This document shows positions 41,888-50,870 of a stretch of 64,000 nucleotides of DNA, one piece after another (positions within the stretch are counted from its first letter, which is position 1; every line of letters begins with the position of its first letter). The position numbers were made by a program, and so were the translations under genes. Source of the DNA: Candidatus Geothermarchaeum rappei (GTDB lineage: Archaea; Thermoproteota; Nitrososphaeria; Geothermarchaeales; JDFR-13); the NCBI GenBank assembly GCA_002011085.2, contig MTMB02000001.1, positions 1,153,627-1,217,626 of the forward strand, written 5' to 3'. The notes beneath the pieces were generated by a model, which was not told where the DNA came from, did not search any database, and worked only from the letters and a program-made list of their open reading frames with translations.

Positions 41888-43486
41888 ATGATGATACGTA
41901 GAAGGATTACTGTAGATAAGATACTCAAGAGGCTTACAGAATATGATACGACGCTGGATAAAGGCGGGGGTAGGGAGAGGTACATAGGTGGGTTTAAGAT
42001 AAAGGTGGGGGAGATAGAGGCGTCTGACCCCGCATTCAAGGCATATCTCCTCCAGAGGGGATACCGGAACTTTTTCCAGGCAGTTGGTAAGATGGGGATC
42101 CCGGTTATGACGATATACGCCTCCATGGATAAAGGAGGGTCAATGGTCTCAGGCATATACATCATTACAAAGGCTAGGGATATGGATGAGTTGGAGGAGA
42201 GGATGAGGATTATCGAGAGCACGTTCTACGCCGTGTTCCCCACGTTTCAGTCAAGTAGATTAAGTGGTAGGGAGATAAAGAATATACTTACATTCGGCAA
42301 CCTACCTGCTAGTAAGGAGAATAATAGCCTTCCCATGTTGATACACGAGCATCCCGGGCCCTCAGAATCCATTGGGAGAGACATTCCAAAATTCTATATC
42401 CCAGTTATGGAGAGTGGGGATAATGAGGGGATAATTCTAGGCCACTTCATAGACCCGGCATATAATGGGGAGAGACTTAGATACTATGTAACGCCTAGGG
42501 AGCTGGGTAGCCACTTGTTCTGCATGGGTATAACCGGGAGCGGCAAGAGTACCACGATAGCCACTATACTCAACCAGCTTCCAAAATCCATTAAGTATTT
42601 AGTCCTGGACTTCCACAACGAGTATGAGGAGTATCTAAGTAACATTGACATCATTCTAAGGCCAGGTAAGGATAATGAGGCGGCTGTAAACCCCCTCGAC
42701 CCCATGTTCTCAATAGATATGGCTGAGCACATAGCCTTGGTCTCAGACATCTTCGGCGATACATATAACTTTACACATCCACAGACATACATGTTTAAGA
42801 TGGCTATGGAGGCCACGTTATCAAGTTATAAGGCCTTGAATGAGGAGGAGCCTAATCTAAGGGCCTTGGTGAAGATGATTGAGAGGTATCCAGTTAGGTC
42901 ATACTATGATAATGAGACGAAGATGGCTTTGCTGAGGAGGATTAAGCCTTTGGTCGAGGGCCAGGCTGAGAAGGCGTTTATCGGCAGGAGCTATATCAGG
43001 GTAAATGAGCTGCTGGAGAAGAATGTCGTTATAGAGCTTGGGCATATTAGGGAGACGAAGATAAGACAGATATATTCCCAGATACTTCTTAAGCAGATAT
43101 ATGACTATAGGATATCTACAGGGACCTCCAGCCTAAACCATATCACTGTAATTGAGGAGGCGAGGTATATCGTGCCATATAGAAGGGACTATGACCCGCC
43201 TACAATAGCCGAGAGGATGATAAACGAGCTCAGGAAATTCGGCGAGTCAGTTTTCCTAGTGACACAGTTCCCTACCCAGGTCTCGAAAGACACGATTAAG
43301 AACGCGGGGATGGTGATACTCCATAGGATAGTCGGTCAGGAGGATCTAAAGATGATACTTAATATAATGTCCCTAGATGAAAAACAGATTAGCTATATAA
43401 AGGAGATGGAGACAGGCGAGGCGGTTGTAAAAGACGTTAGATACCCGCTTCCCATCCATATAAAGATAGTTCCCAACCTATCCTAA
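41888..43486 (+). CDS. HerA/VirB4-type ATPase (DUF87, FtsK superfamily)
   Basis: A 532-residue ATPase. The N-terminal 190 residues form a HAS-barrel-like and mixed region; the motor has Walker A GITGSGKST (about 214-222), Walker B LVLDFHNEYE (about 238-247), and the later ITVIEEARY and FLVTQFPTQVSKD segments of HerA/VirB4. HerA with NurA processes DNA ends; the related CedB and VirB4 energise DNA transfer. No nurA, mre11 or rad50 is adjacent, and this gene follows a pilin gene by six bases, so a DNA-transfer or pilus-related role is more likely than repair. It converges on the AK6-type gene with a nine-base overlap. Confidence 0.85.
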   Translation: MMIRRRITVDKILKRLTEYDTTLDKGGGRERYIGGFKIKVGEIEASDPAFKAYLLQRGYRNFFQAVGKMGIPVMTIYASMDKGGSMVSGIYIITKARDMDELEERMRIIESTFYAVFPTFQSSRLSGREIKNILTFGNLPASKENNSLPMLIHEHPGPSESIGRDIPKFYIPVMESGDNEGIILGHFIDPAYNGERLRYYVTPRELGSHLFCMGITGSGKSTTIATILNQLPKSIKYLVLDFHNEYEEYLSNIDIILRPGKDNEAAVNPLDPMFSIDMAEHIALVSDIFGDTYNFTHPQTYMFKMAMEATLSSYKALNEEEPNLRALVKMIERYPVRSYYDNETKMALLRRIKPLVEGQAEKAFIGRSYIRVNELLEKNVVIELGHIRETKIRQIYSQILLKQIYDYRISTGTSSLNHITVIEEARYIVPYRRDYDPPTIAERMINELRKFGESVFLVTQFPTQVSKDTIKNAGMVILHRIVGQEDLKMILNIMSLDEKQISYIKEMETGEAVVKDVRYPLPIHIKIVPNLS

Positions 43487-44089
43487 GCCTCCTTCCAGGC
43501 CCTCGGGAAAGAATCTCTGGAGATCACCTTGAGACAATATAAGGCTCAGCCAGTCCACTGAATCAGAGGAAATCCTTTCACCGTTTTTAATGGCGTTGAC
43601 AACGGTCTCCAGCCTAGTATCAATCCCGTCTGAGACATCCAGCTCAGCAATCTTATCTCTTCCACAGGAGGATAATACACTTGTAAGGACGACATCTAGG
43701 ATCTCGGCCTGGATATTCTCCATGACCTTCCTATTACTGTATCCCTTTGACCTAAGTCTCTCAACCAGTTTATATGGACTGCATCTAAGCACGATACATA
43801 GATCTATATCCCCACAGGATATTATATCCATGGCTAGATGACTATCTATAACAACATCCTCAAGACGAATATTCTCATATACATATTTCCTAGCAGCCTC
43901 GACATCAATTATATAGCTCTCCCTAGCCTCATCAAAACCAGTATACAGTTTATTCTCAATCAATATATCATCTAAAGGAAGATACTCAAGGTTAAGCTCC
44001 TCAGCCAAGCGCCTAGCAAAACTCGATTTACCCACACCTGGAGTACCAGTCACAACAAAACAACGCCTAGCATACAAGCCTCCACTCAT
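43478..44089 (-). CDS. AK6/Fap7-type adenylate kinase-like NTPase
   Basis: A 203-residue P-loop kinase. Walker A is GTPGVGKSSFARRLAEEL, a form typical of AK6/Fap7 (GTPGxGKS), followed by LPLDDIL. The NMP-binding region and the lid contain VVIDSHLAMDII and IVLRCSPYKLVERL. In archaea and eukaryotes this family helps the last steps of small-subunit 18S/16S processing, with weak AMP kinase activity. The position next to a tRNA gene and rpl40e fits a translation role. The last 30 residues are not conserved in my memory of the family. Confidence 0.85.
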   Translation of the reverse strand: MSGGLYARRCFVVTGTPGVGKSSFARRLAEELNLEYLPLDDILIENKLYTGFDEARESYIIDVEAARKYVYENIRLEDVVIDSHLAMDIISCGDIDLCIVLRCSPYKLVERLRSKGYSNRKVMENIQAEILDVVLTSVLSSCGRDKIAELDVSDGIDTRLETVVNAIKNGERISSDSVDWLSLILSQGDLQRFFPEGLEGGLG

Positions 44090-44145
44090 ATAGATACCAG
44101 AAAAATAATATGTTGAAATGATAAATAACTGCTAAAAACCCATGT

Positions 44146-44221
<76 letters not shown>

Positions 44222-44245
44222 ATTTATAATATGAACTGGTTTTTT

Positions 44246-44254
44246 GATATAAAG
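44246..44254 (-). promoter_or_regulatory. TATA box of the tRNA-Val gene
   Basis: The minus strand reads CTTTATATC here. It lies 25-33 bases upstream of the mature 5' end (44221), the spacing expected for an archaeal tRNA promoter with little or no 5' leader. Confidence 0.6.
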
Positions 44255-44295
44255 CTAGTGGATGTGTTTTTATAAAAAGAGGGTTTTGAAGCTGT

Positions 44296-44472
44296 TTACT
44301 TCTTCATTCCACGGTGTCTCTTCTTCCACCTGAGGTTCTTGCTATGGCACTTCCTGCATTTCTCGGCGGTAGGCGGGTTCCTGGCTCCACAGTTCCTACA
44401 TATCTTATAGTATAGCCTGTATTTCTGGGCCAACGCCTTCTTATCAATCGCCAGCTCCATCTCTTCAGACAT
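44296..44472 (-). CDS. rpl40e: Ribosomal protein L40e
   Basis: A 58-residue zinc-ribbon ribosomal protein. The translation gives an N-terminal helix then [20 protein letters not shown], two CxxC pairs that hold zinc, and an Arg/Lys tail ([13 protein letters not shown]), exactly as archaeal L40e. It starts at ATG 44472, sharing one base with the TGA of sucD (TGATG), so it is translationally coupled to the TCA-cycle operon. Archaeal L40e stands alone, without the ubiquitin fusion of eukaryotes. Confidence 0.95.
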   Translation of the reverse strand: MSEEMELAIDKKALAQKYRLYYKICRNCGARNPPTAEKCRKCHSKNLRWKKRHRGMKK

Positions 44473-45362
44473 CACTTGATCACTCTCTTCAATATCTCGG
44501 GTATATCAGATGGTCTATAGGCTATATGTACACCCGCCTCTTTTAAACTTTTAATCTTTGCATCCGCAGTCCCGCTTGAACCGGATATTATTGCACCGGC
44601 GTGCCCCATCTTCTTACCTGGTGGCGCTGTCCTACCGGCTACATAGCCTATTACAGGCTTGTCGAAGCCGGTCTCCACAATATACTTGGCAAGCCTCTCC
44701 TCATCGTCGCCACCGATCTCACCGATTACGACGACCGCCTCTGTATCTTCATCATACTTGAGTATCTCATCGAAGAACTCTAGGAAGTTGGTGCCTATGA
44801 CATAGTCTCCACCTACTCCTACTACAAGCCTATGGCCAAACCCTGCTTTCAAGACGTTCCAGGCAACTTCATAGGTTAATGTACCGCTTCTCGAGATGAT
44901 CGTGACGTTACCAGGCTTGAAATACTGGTTCGGCATGATACCTACCTTCGTCAACCCAGGTACTATGAAGCCGGGGCAGTTTGGCCCGATTATCCTTACT
45001 CCATTTGCCTTGGCGATCCTCAGGAACTTCACCGTGTCATTGGCTGGAATACCCTCTGTTATTACCACAATGGGGTTTAGACCAGCGTATATAGCCTCTA
45101 GAACCGCGTCATACGCGAATCTAGCTGGGACGAATATAATGGATGTATTTGCACCCGTCGCCTCAACCGCCTCCTTAACCGTGTCATATACAGGTACTCC
45201 ATGTACCTCCTGACCACCTTTACCAGGTGTTACACCAGCGACTATGTTGGTACCGTATTTAAGCATCTGCTCAGTGTGGAAGCTTCCCTGCTTCCCAGTT
45301 ATACCCTGGACAAGAACCCTAACATCATCTGGGACGAAGTTCTTCACACCCTTTACTGACAT
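44472..45362 (-). CDS. sucD: Succinyl-CoA synthetase (ADP-forming) alpha subunit
   Basis: A 296-residue alpha subunit. The CoA-binding segment [38 protein letters not shown] and the phosphohistidine loop [18 protein letters not shown] are present, with the active-site His in GHAGAI. With SucC it interconverts succinyl-CoA, ADP and Pi with succinate, CoA and ATP in the TCA cycle. Its start overlaps sucC by ten bases and its stop touches rpl40e by one base, making a three-gene operon. Confidence 0.95.
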   Translation of the reverse strand: MSVKGVKNFVPDDVRVLVQGITGKQGSFHTEQMLKYGTNIVAGVTPGKGGQEVHGVPVYDTVKEAVEATGANTSIIFVPARFAYDAVLEAIYAGLNPIVVITEGIPANDTVKFLRIAKANGVRIIGPNCPGFIVPGLTKVGIMPNQYFKPGNVTIISRSGTLTYEVAWNVLKAGFGHRLVVGVGGDYVIGTNFLEFFDEILKYDEDTEAVVVIGEIGGDDEERLAKYIVETGFDKPVIGYVAGRTAPPGKKMGHAGAIISGSSGTADAKIKSLKEAGVHIAYRPSDIPEILKRVIK

Positions 45363-46474
45363 AGCTTCACCACCTCCTTAGCAGCCTCATCCATATCCTT
45401 ATGAACCTTGAAGCCAGCCTCCTTCAAGATAGCCTCTCCAATATCCTCATTGGTCCCCGTCAAGCGGATGACCATCTTACTGATATCCAGCCCCCTCTTC
45501 TTCACAACCGATACAATTGCTCTGGCGACGTCATCACACCTAGTTATACCGGCGAAGATATTGACGAATATCGCCTTAGGCCTAATCTCCCTAAGCATGA
45601 CGTCTAGGGCCGTGCCGATCCTCTCCTCTGAAGCGCCTCCACCGACGTCTATGAAGCAGGCTGGTTTACCACCATAGTATGCGACGAGGTCTAGAGTAGC
45701 CATAGTGAGGCCGGCTCCATTACCCATTACACCTATGTCTCCCTCTAGGGGGACATATGAGAAACCGTATTTCTTACCCAGCTTCTCTCCCTCGGTCAAG
45801 ACAGATGTATATTCATAGTATTTGGTCAGGTCATGCCTAAACTCGGAGTTGTCGTCGACAATGACCTTGGAGTCCAGGGCCATTACAGAACCGTCTTCAA
45901 GCACCGCCAATGGATTTATCTCAGCAAGTAGTAGGTCCTTCTCAACAACGAGTTTAAAGAGGCTTGCCAACAGCTTCATAAAGCTCTTGTTCATCCCGCC
46001 GAAGAGGAACTTTGACACCAGCCTCTGATGAAATGGAAGCAGTCCCGTAATTGGATCAACGTATAGCTTCATCAATACACCCTCTTTCCTAGCCAGCTCC
46101 TCAACCTCTACGCCACCTTCTTTAGAAGCGAGAATCACATATCCCTTGTCAGGCTTTGAAACCAAGATACTTAGATACATCTCCTTGGAATGTGGTACAA
46201 ACTCCTCAACGAGGATGTGACTGGGGTAACTGCTCCTTATCTTGAGGTTGAATATGCTTTCAACAGCCTCCCTGAACTCATCCTCCGTCTTCACTATCTT
46301 AACTGCACCCGCCTTACCCCTGCCACCAGCCAGGTACTGGCCTTTTACAACTAGTGGAAATGAAAAGCCCTCTGGAATCGATGCCTCCGACCCCCGGGGA
46401 ATGATAAAACTATTGGGAACCGTGACACCGCCATCCCTGAAAAGCTGTTTCCCCTCATATTCAAGTAGAAACAT
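45353..46474 (-). CDS. sucC: Succinyl-CoA synthetase (ADP-forming) beta subunit
   Basis: A 373-residue beta subunit of ATP-grasp fold. FLLEYEGKQLFRDGGVTVP starts the domain, VVKGQYLAGGRGKAGAVKIV binds ATP, and GNGAGLTMATLDLVAYYGG with FIDVGGGASEERIGTALDVM forms the C-terminal flavodoxin-like part that meets the alpha subunit. A GGAGGAGATACAGT ribosome-binding site precedes ATG 46474. It heads the sucC-sucD-rpl40e operon. A TATA-like element lies around 46525-46535. ATP versus GTP preference cannot be judged by eye. Confidence 0.95.
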   Translation of the reverse strand: MFLLEYEGKQLFRDGGVTVPNSFIIPRGSEASIPEGFSFPLVVKGQYLAGGRGKAGAVKIVKTEDEFREAVESIFNLKIRSSYPSHILVEEFVPHSKEMYLSILVSKPDKGYVILASKEGGVEVEELARKEGVLMKLYVDPITGLLPFHQRLVSKFLFGGMNKSFMKLLASLFKLVVEKDLLLAEINPLAVLEDGSVMALDSKVIVDDNSEFRHDLTKYYEYTSVLTEGEKLGKKYGFSYVPLEGDIGVMGNGAGLTMATLDLVAYYGGKPACFIDVGGGASEERIGTALDVMLREIRPKAIFVNIFAGITRCDDVARAIVSVVKKRGLDISKMVIRLTGTNEDIGEAILKEAGFKVHKDMDEAAKEVVKLCQ

Positions 46475-46640
46475 ACTGTATCTCCTCCATCTAAACTCGA
46501 ATCAAGATACTACTATACTTTATATGTTGATGAATCGAGACTTAAAATCTAATAATTATACTATAATATGATATACACTAGAAAAATGATAGAAATATAT
46601 ATGTGTGTGTATAGGTTTTCTCAGGCGATGTTTAACAGCC

Positions 46641-47159
46641 CTACTTAAGCGTCTCAAGCGTGAAGTATGTCTTCGTCTCCTTAACACCAGCTAATTTACT
46701 CAGGAAGTTGAGGACTTCAGCAGCCCTCGATCCATCCACCTGTATCAATAGGTCTACGTCACCCGACACCCTATGTATCCTACCTATGTTTAGGTCCACG
46801 AGCTTCTGATATATCTCCTCCCTCTTAGAGGGCTCCACAGAGACTAGTATGAAGACAGGGGTTGTTAGATAGCCTAGGAGCATCATGCCCTTCTCAGTTA
46901 TCTCTATAAAGCCTCTCCCAGTCCTTATATACCCGCCTTGTATCAATGGCCTAAGCTTCACGCTTAAAGCCTGCCTAGTGATATTGAGCATCTTAGCCAA
47001 GTCAGACTGTTTTATATCAACTTTATAAACATACTCACCGACTGCATTGTTCTTAAGAAACTCAAGTAACTTATATGTAGTTCTAGTGGGTCTAGGGAAC
47101 TCAAGCTCATCCATCCCAACAGCCTCAGACCCATCGCCTTTCCTTCTTCCCCTCGCCAA
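46641..47159 (-). CDS. Lrp/AsnC-like regulator with winged helix and RAM domain
   Basis: A 172-residue protein. The N-terminal winged helix (about residues 28-90) contains IKQSDLAKMLNITRQALSVKLRPL, a clear HTH, and the second half (about 98-170) is an Lrp-type ligand/dimer domain (VFILVSVEPSKREEIYQKL and VKETKTYFTLETLK). The HTH is closer to the Crp/MarR style than to classic Lrp. It likely forms dimers or octamers and responds to a small molecule. Targets are unknown. Its promoter (TATA around 47192-47206) lies in the interval shared with aspS. Confidence 0.85.
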   Translation of the reverse strand: MARGRRKGDGSEAVGMDELEFPRPTRTTYKLLEFLKNNAVGEYVYKVDIKQSDLAKMLNITRQALSVKLRPLIQGGYIRTGRGFIEITEKGMMLLGYLTTPVFILVSVEPSKREEIYQKLVDLNIGRIHRVSGDVDLLIQVDGSRAAEVLNFLSKLAGVKETKTYFTLETLK

Positions 47160-47438
47160 CTCAAATCACCACCAAAAAAGAAAGCCAATACGATAATATA
47201 TAATTACCTTGTTAATAAATTTTTTGTTATTATGAAAAACATAGGTTTTAATAGTTCTATATAAAATGATATTTTATATTCATTACTCGCTACTTTGTTT
47301 TACAACTTTTTGATAAATGTATCCTGGACGGTATCACAGTTATTTGAACATGGAAAAATAATTATGATGGGGTTTATATTTATTACGGTTAATAGACTAA
47401 ACTACTTATTTGTCATTGGATTGTGGAGAGAGATGGTT

Positions 47439-48713
47439 ATGTTAAAGGAGAGAGTTAAGCTCGGGGAGATAGGCAAGTATATTGATAAGGACGTATACGT
47501 CTATGGATGGCTTGAGGATAAGAGGATCGTCGGCCAAGTAGCCTTCCTAGTATTGAGGGATATGACTGGGAAGGTTCAGGTGACTGTGAAGAAGAGCGTT
47601 AAGAGACATCTATATACAAATGCATTGACGATACCTAGGCAGAGTATATTGAAGGTCTATGGAAAGGTAAATCTATATGGGGAGACTATAGAGATAATAC
47701 CCCATGATATTCAGGTTCTCTCCGAGGCTAAGCATCCCCTTCCAATTGACCCCACTGGAAGGGTGCCTGCAAACCTACCTACTATAATTGATAATAGGCC
47801 TCTGAGCCTACGTATACCAACTATTAGAGCCGTGTTCCAGCTTAGGGCGTTGACGAAGCAGGTCATCAGGGAATTTTTCATCGACCATGGTTTTGTAGAG
47901 ATTGATACGCCGAAGATAATAGCCACGGCGACTGAGGGCGGCGCCAACCTATTTGAGATAAAATACTTCGATAGAGTAGCCTATCTAGCGCAGAGTCCAC
48001 AGCTCTATAAGGAGCAGTTGACGATGGGGTTCGACGGAGTATTTGAGATAGCCCAGTTCTATAGAGCTGAGAAATCCCATACAAGACGGCATCTAACCGA
48101 GTTCACCAGTGTAGACCTCGAGGTCGCTTTCGCCGACTATAATGATGTGATGGATATCTTGGAGGAGATGGTTAAATACCTCCTTACGGAGATACATAAA
48201 CGTGGTAAGCCATATCTGGAGATCCTTGGATATACCCCGCCTGAGCCCCCTGCATCGGTGAAGAGGATAACCTATGATGAGGCGCTTGAGATCATTAAGA
48301 GCAAAGGCGGGGAGATAAAGTGGGGTGAGGATATTGAGAGCGAGGGACTAGAGCTGCTTGCAGAGGAGCTACCTGGTTTCTACTTTATCATAGACTGGCC
48401 ATGGGATATAAAGCCCTTCTACATTAGGAGAAAGGGTGATTTAACAGAGTCATTCGACCTTATGATAGGTAAGCTAGAGCTTTCTTCAGGGGGTACTAGG
48501 GAGCATAGGTATAACGAGCTACGTAGAAATATCCGTGAGAAGGGGTTGAATGTCGAGTCCTTCGACTATCACACAAGGTTCTACCAGTATGGAATGCCGC
48601 CACACGCAGGATTTGGACTGGGTCTAGATAGGCTTATGACGATTCTAAGCGGTAGAGAAAATATTAGGGAGGTTGTCCTATATCCCCGGGATCCAGAGTC
48701 CCTAACTCCCTAA
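47439..48713 (+). CDS. aspS: Aspartyl-tRNA synthetase (archaeal type)
   Basis: A 424-residue class IIb synthetase. An OB-fold anticodon-binding domain (about residues 8-105; VYVYGWLEDKRIVGQVAFLV) is followed by the catalytic domain with motif 2 (FEIAQFYRAEKSHTRRHLTEF) and motif 3 (GFGLGLDRLMTIL). TRRHLTEFTSVDLEVAF and the AQSPQLYK segment are typical of archaeal/eukaryotic AspRS. The frame is open to 47295, but ATG 47439 is favoured because GGAGAG (47425-47430) lies eight bases before it; ATG 47433 is possible. It may be non-discriminating, also charging tRNA-Asn; this cannot be judged here. Confidence 0.9.
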   Translation: MLKERVKLGEIGKYIDKDVYVYGWLEDKRIVGQVAFLVLRDMTGKVQVTVKKSVKRHLYTNALTIPRQSILKVYGKVNLYGETIEIIPHDIQVLSEAKHPLPIDPTGRVPANLPTIIDNRPLSLRIPTIRAVFQLRALTKQVIREFFIDHGFVEIDTPKIIATATEGGANLFEIKYFDRVAYLAQSPQLYKEQLTMGFDGVFEIAQFYRAEKSHTRRHLTEFTSVDLEVAFADYNDVMDILEEMVKYLLTEIHKRGKPYLEILGYTPPEPPASVKRITYDEALEIIKSKGGEIKWGEDIESEGLELLAEELPGFYFIIDWPWDIKPFYIRRKGDLTESFDLMIGKLELSSGGTREHRYNELRRNIREKGLNVESFDYHTRFYQYGMPPHAGFGLGLDRLMTILSGRENIREVVLYPRDPESLTP

Positions 48714-48723
48714 ACCCCTATTT

Positions 48724-49929
48724 CTATTGTGATGAGAACTTCTCCATAAACAGCCTATAGAGCTGTATACTCTCCGAGTTTACGCTGGGCTTGACCCTGG
48801 CCAAAGCCTCCTTCAAGTCATCCATCTCAATAGGCCTAGGCTTATTAGAGGGATTCACGGCTAGCCCGCTCTCGAAGAACTCGGAGATAACCTCTAGATG
48901 AGCCGTCTGGCAGATATCCTTTATATCGCTACTGGTATATCCATCGGTAAGGTTTGCAAGTTCTACATAGTCAATGTCTCCAGAGACATTCAGCTTAGAT
49001 AGATAGAAGTGGAAGAGCCTCTTCCTCATCTCGAAGTCAGGCAGTGGGATATAAACCCTCTTCTGAAACCTCCTCACAAAAGGCAGGTCAAGGACCCACG
49101 GCTTGTTTGTAGACGCTATTATATATAGGGGGATCTTATAATCAGCCTTCTCCTCCAACCCATCCAGCTCCTTGAGAAACTGGTTTTTAACCCTAATCTC
49201 ACCACCAACCTCATTCCTATGAATTCCGAAGACTGAGTCAACCTCATCTATAAATAGGATCACGGGGGTACCCCGCTTCGCCTTGGCCCTCAGATACCTG
49301 AACATACTGGCGACCCTCTTCTCCCCCTCACCAAGCCATTTAGAGATTATCATCGGCGCATCTATCGGGTAGAACTCTGCATCTATCTCATTGGATACCG
49401 CAGCTGCTATACTAGTCTTACCACACCCCGGTGGCCCGAATAATAGGATTCCCCTCGGCCACCCTAGGGGAAAGAGGTCTGGACGTTTAATGGGGTATAC
49501 AATCACCTGCCTAATAACCTTCTTGACGTGGTCCAGCCCGACTATGTCATCCCAAGTAATGCTTGATTTAAACGGCTTCAGCCAACTAGGCTCCTCCGTA
49601 GTAGCCGTTGGATCCCCATTTGAAGGCTGCCTAGCAGGCTTCCTCTCATCATATAATGTAATGCCCCCGTCCTCAAGCTTACTGGAGACCGCTCCCCTCA
49701 GGTAAACAAGTCTATAACGGTATTCCCTAATCTTCTTCATATAGATCTGCTTTAGATATGGAGACTCCTCCTCATCCAGCAGCCTGGTCAAGGCATCGAT
49801 AGCCTTGGAGTAGTATGTTATAGCAAGGCTTTTAAGGCCCTTCTTATCCGCCTCCACAGCCTGGGTAGAGTATGTAGCAGCAGCCTTCTCTAGTGCCTTG
49901 AGGGTCTCGGGATCAACATAGCCGGGCAT
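48724..49929 (-). CDS. cdvC: CdvC, Vps4-type AAA ATPase of cell division
   Basis: A 401-residue AAA ATPase. An N-terminal MIT domain (about residues 5-80, three helices) is joined by a Pro-rich linker to the AAA domain with Walker A FGPPGCGKT (about 164-172), Walker B LFIDEVD (about 225-231) and SRH-like FVRRFQKRVYIPLP. It remodels ESCRT-III polymers during division, taking CdvB by its MIM motif. It is the last gene of a four-gene minus-strand operon and ends ten bases from convergent aspS. Confidence 0.96.
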   Translation of the reverse strand: MPGYVDPETLKALEKAAATYSTQAVEADKKGLKSLAITYYSKAIDALTRLLDEEESPYLKQIYMKKIREYRYRLVYLRGAVSSKLEDGGITLYDERKPARQPSNGDPTATTEEPSWLKPFKSSITWDDIVGLDHVKKVIRQVIVYPIKRPDLFPLGWPRGILLFGPPGCGKTSIAAAVSNEIDAEFYPIDAPMIISKWLGEGEKRVASMFRYLRAKAKRGTPVILFIDEVDSVFGIHRNEVGGEIRVKNQFLKELDGLEEKADYKIPLYIIASTNKPWVLDLPFVRRFQKRVYIPLPDFEMRKRLFHFYLSKLNVSGDIDYVELANLTDGYTSSDIKDICQTAHLEVISEFFESGLAVNPSNKPRPIEMDDLKEALARVKPSVNSESIQLYRLFMEKFSSQ

Positions 49930-49943
49930 TTATATACCCTCCT

Positions 49944-50870
49944 TTACATGCCGTGGGTGAAGGAGATAAGCCCTGCCTCAGCAAGGTTGTATAGCCCTTC
50001 TAGCACGGTCTCAGGGGAGGATCTGGTCATCTTAGCCAGCTGATAGATATCCATATATCCGAATTCCCCCCTCTTAATGTTTATAATATACCTTAGTATA
50101 GCTACCTCAATCTTCTCAAGCTTCCTAGCATCCATAGTCTTAAGCTTCTTGACATTAACCCTCAGTATAGAGTTCTTAAGCTGATTCCCTGGACGACTAG
50201 GTGTATATCCACCATATCTACCGGCTCCACCCTCGTATACACCGCCGTCCGTAGCCAGCATCTCATAAAGCTTCTGGACACCCTTCCTCGGGTCGTCGGA
50301 GAGTATCTGGTCTAGCTGCGCAGGTATATTGGGGAACCTCTTTGAAAGCTCTTCACCGATCTTCCTCTCCACCGCCTGTATAATCTTAGTTGCATCTTCA
50401 TCCTGTAGGGAGATGAAGTTCGCCAGATCTATCTCGGGAATATTTATGATGCTCTCCAAGTCGATATATCCATCGATGAATGACCTATAGTAGTTGTTGA
50501 AGCTGTCGCTCATCACACGCGCATCCTCAATAACCTGGTTAATGACCTTAGTGGACTCCTTAAACTCTAGAAGAGCGGATACAACTACCTTCATGGTATC
50601 CAGCCTGAGATTTACAGCTAGGAGGCCCATATCGACAGTCATAAGGACGTTCTTAAGCATCCTAAGATTATTCGCCTCCTTCAGATATAGGGCTGCAAAC
50701 CTAGGCTCCTTCCTCTTCTTATAAAACTCGTACTTCTCCCTGAAGGCAACTATCTTCTTGTCGATGGAGTTTATGATGTTCCTGATATGCATCTGATAAC
50801 CGCCGATCTCCTTCTTCAACATCTCATACTTCCTAGCCACCTCAGTTGGGGTAACCTTCTTACCAAACAT
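49944..50870 (-). CDS. cdvB: CdvB, ESCRT-III homologue with C-terminal winged helix
   Basis: A 308-residue division protein. An ESCRT-III helical core (about residues 5-190) is followed by a flexible Gly/Tyr/Pro-rich linker (GGAGRYGGYTPSRPGN) and a winged-helix domain (about 240-305; IDIYQLAKMTRSSPETVLEGL-like). In Sulfolobus the wing binds the C-terminal peptide of CdvA, recruiting CdvB to the membrane, and the linker carries the MIM2 motif for CdvC. The start shares one base with the end of cdvA. It forms the constricting ring. Confidence 0.93.
   Translation of the reverse strand: MFGKKVTPTEVARKYEMLKKEIGGYQMHIRNIINSIDKKIVAFREKYEFYKKRKEPRFAALYLKEANNLRMLKNVLMTVDMGLLAVNLRLDTMKVVVSALLEFKESTKVINQVIEDARVMSDSFNNYYRSFIDGYIDLESIINIPEIDLANFISLQDEDATKIIQAVERKIGEELSKRFPNIPAQLDQILSDDPRKGVQKLYEMLATDGGVYEGGAGRYGGYTPSRPGNQLKNSILRVNVKKLKTMDARKLEKIEVAILRYIINIKRGEFGYMDIYQLAKMTRSSPETVLEGLYNLAEAGLISFTHGM

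Noticed and set aside
41888-43486. HerA-NurA DNA end-resection module
   Set aside because: No nurA, mre11 or rad50 frame lies nearby, and the gene follows a pilin gene by six bases.
47295-48713. Asparaginyl-tRNA synthetase as identity, and start at 47295
   Set aside because: TRRHLTEFTSVDLEVAF and the OB-fold fit AspRS better. The upstream 48 codons are hydrophobic, cover the likely promoter, and have no ribosome-binding site.
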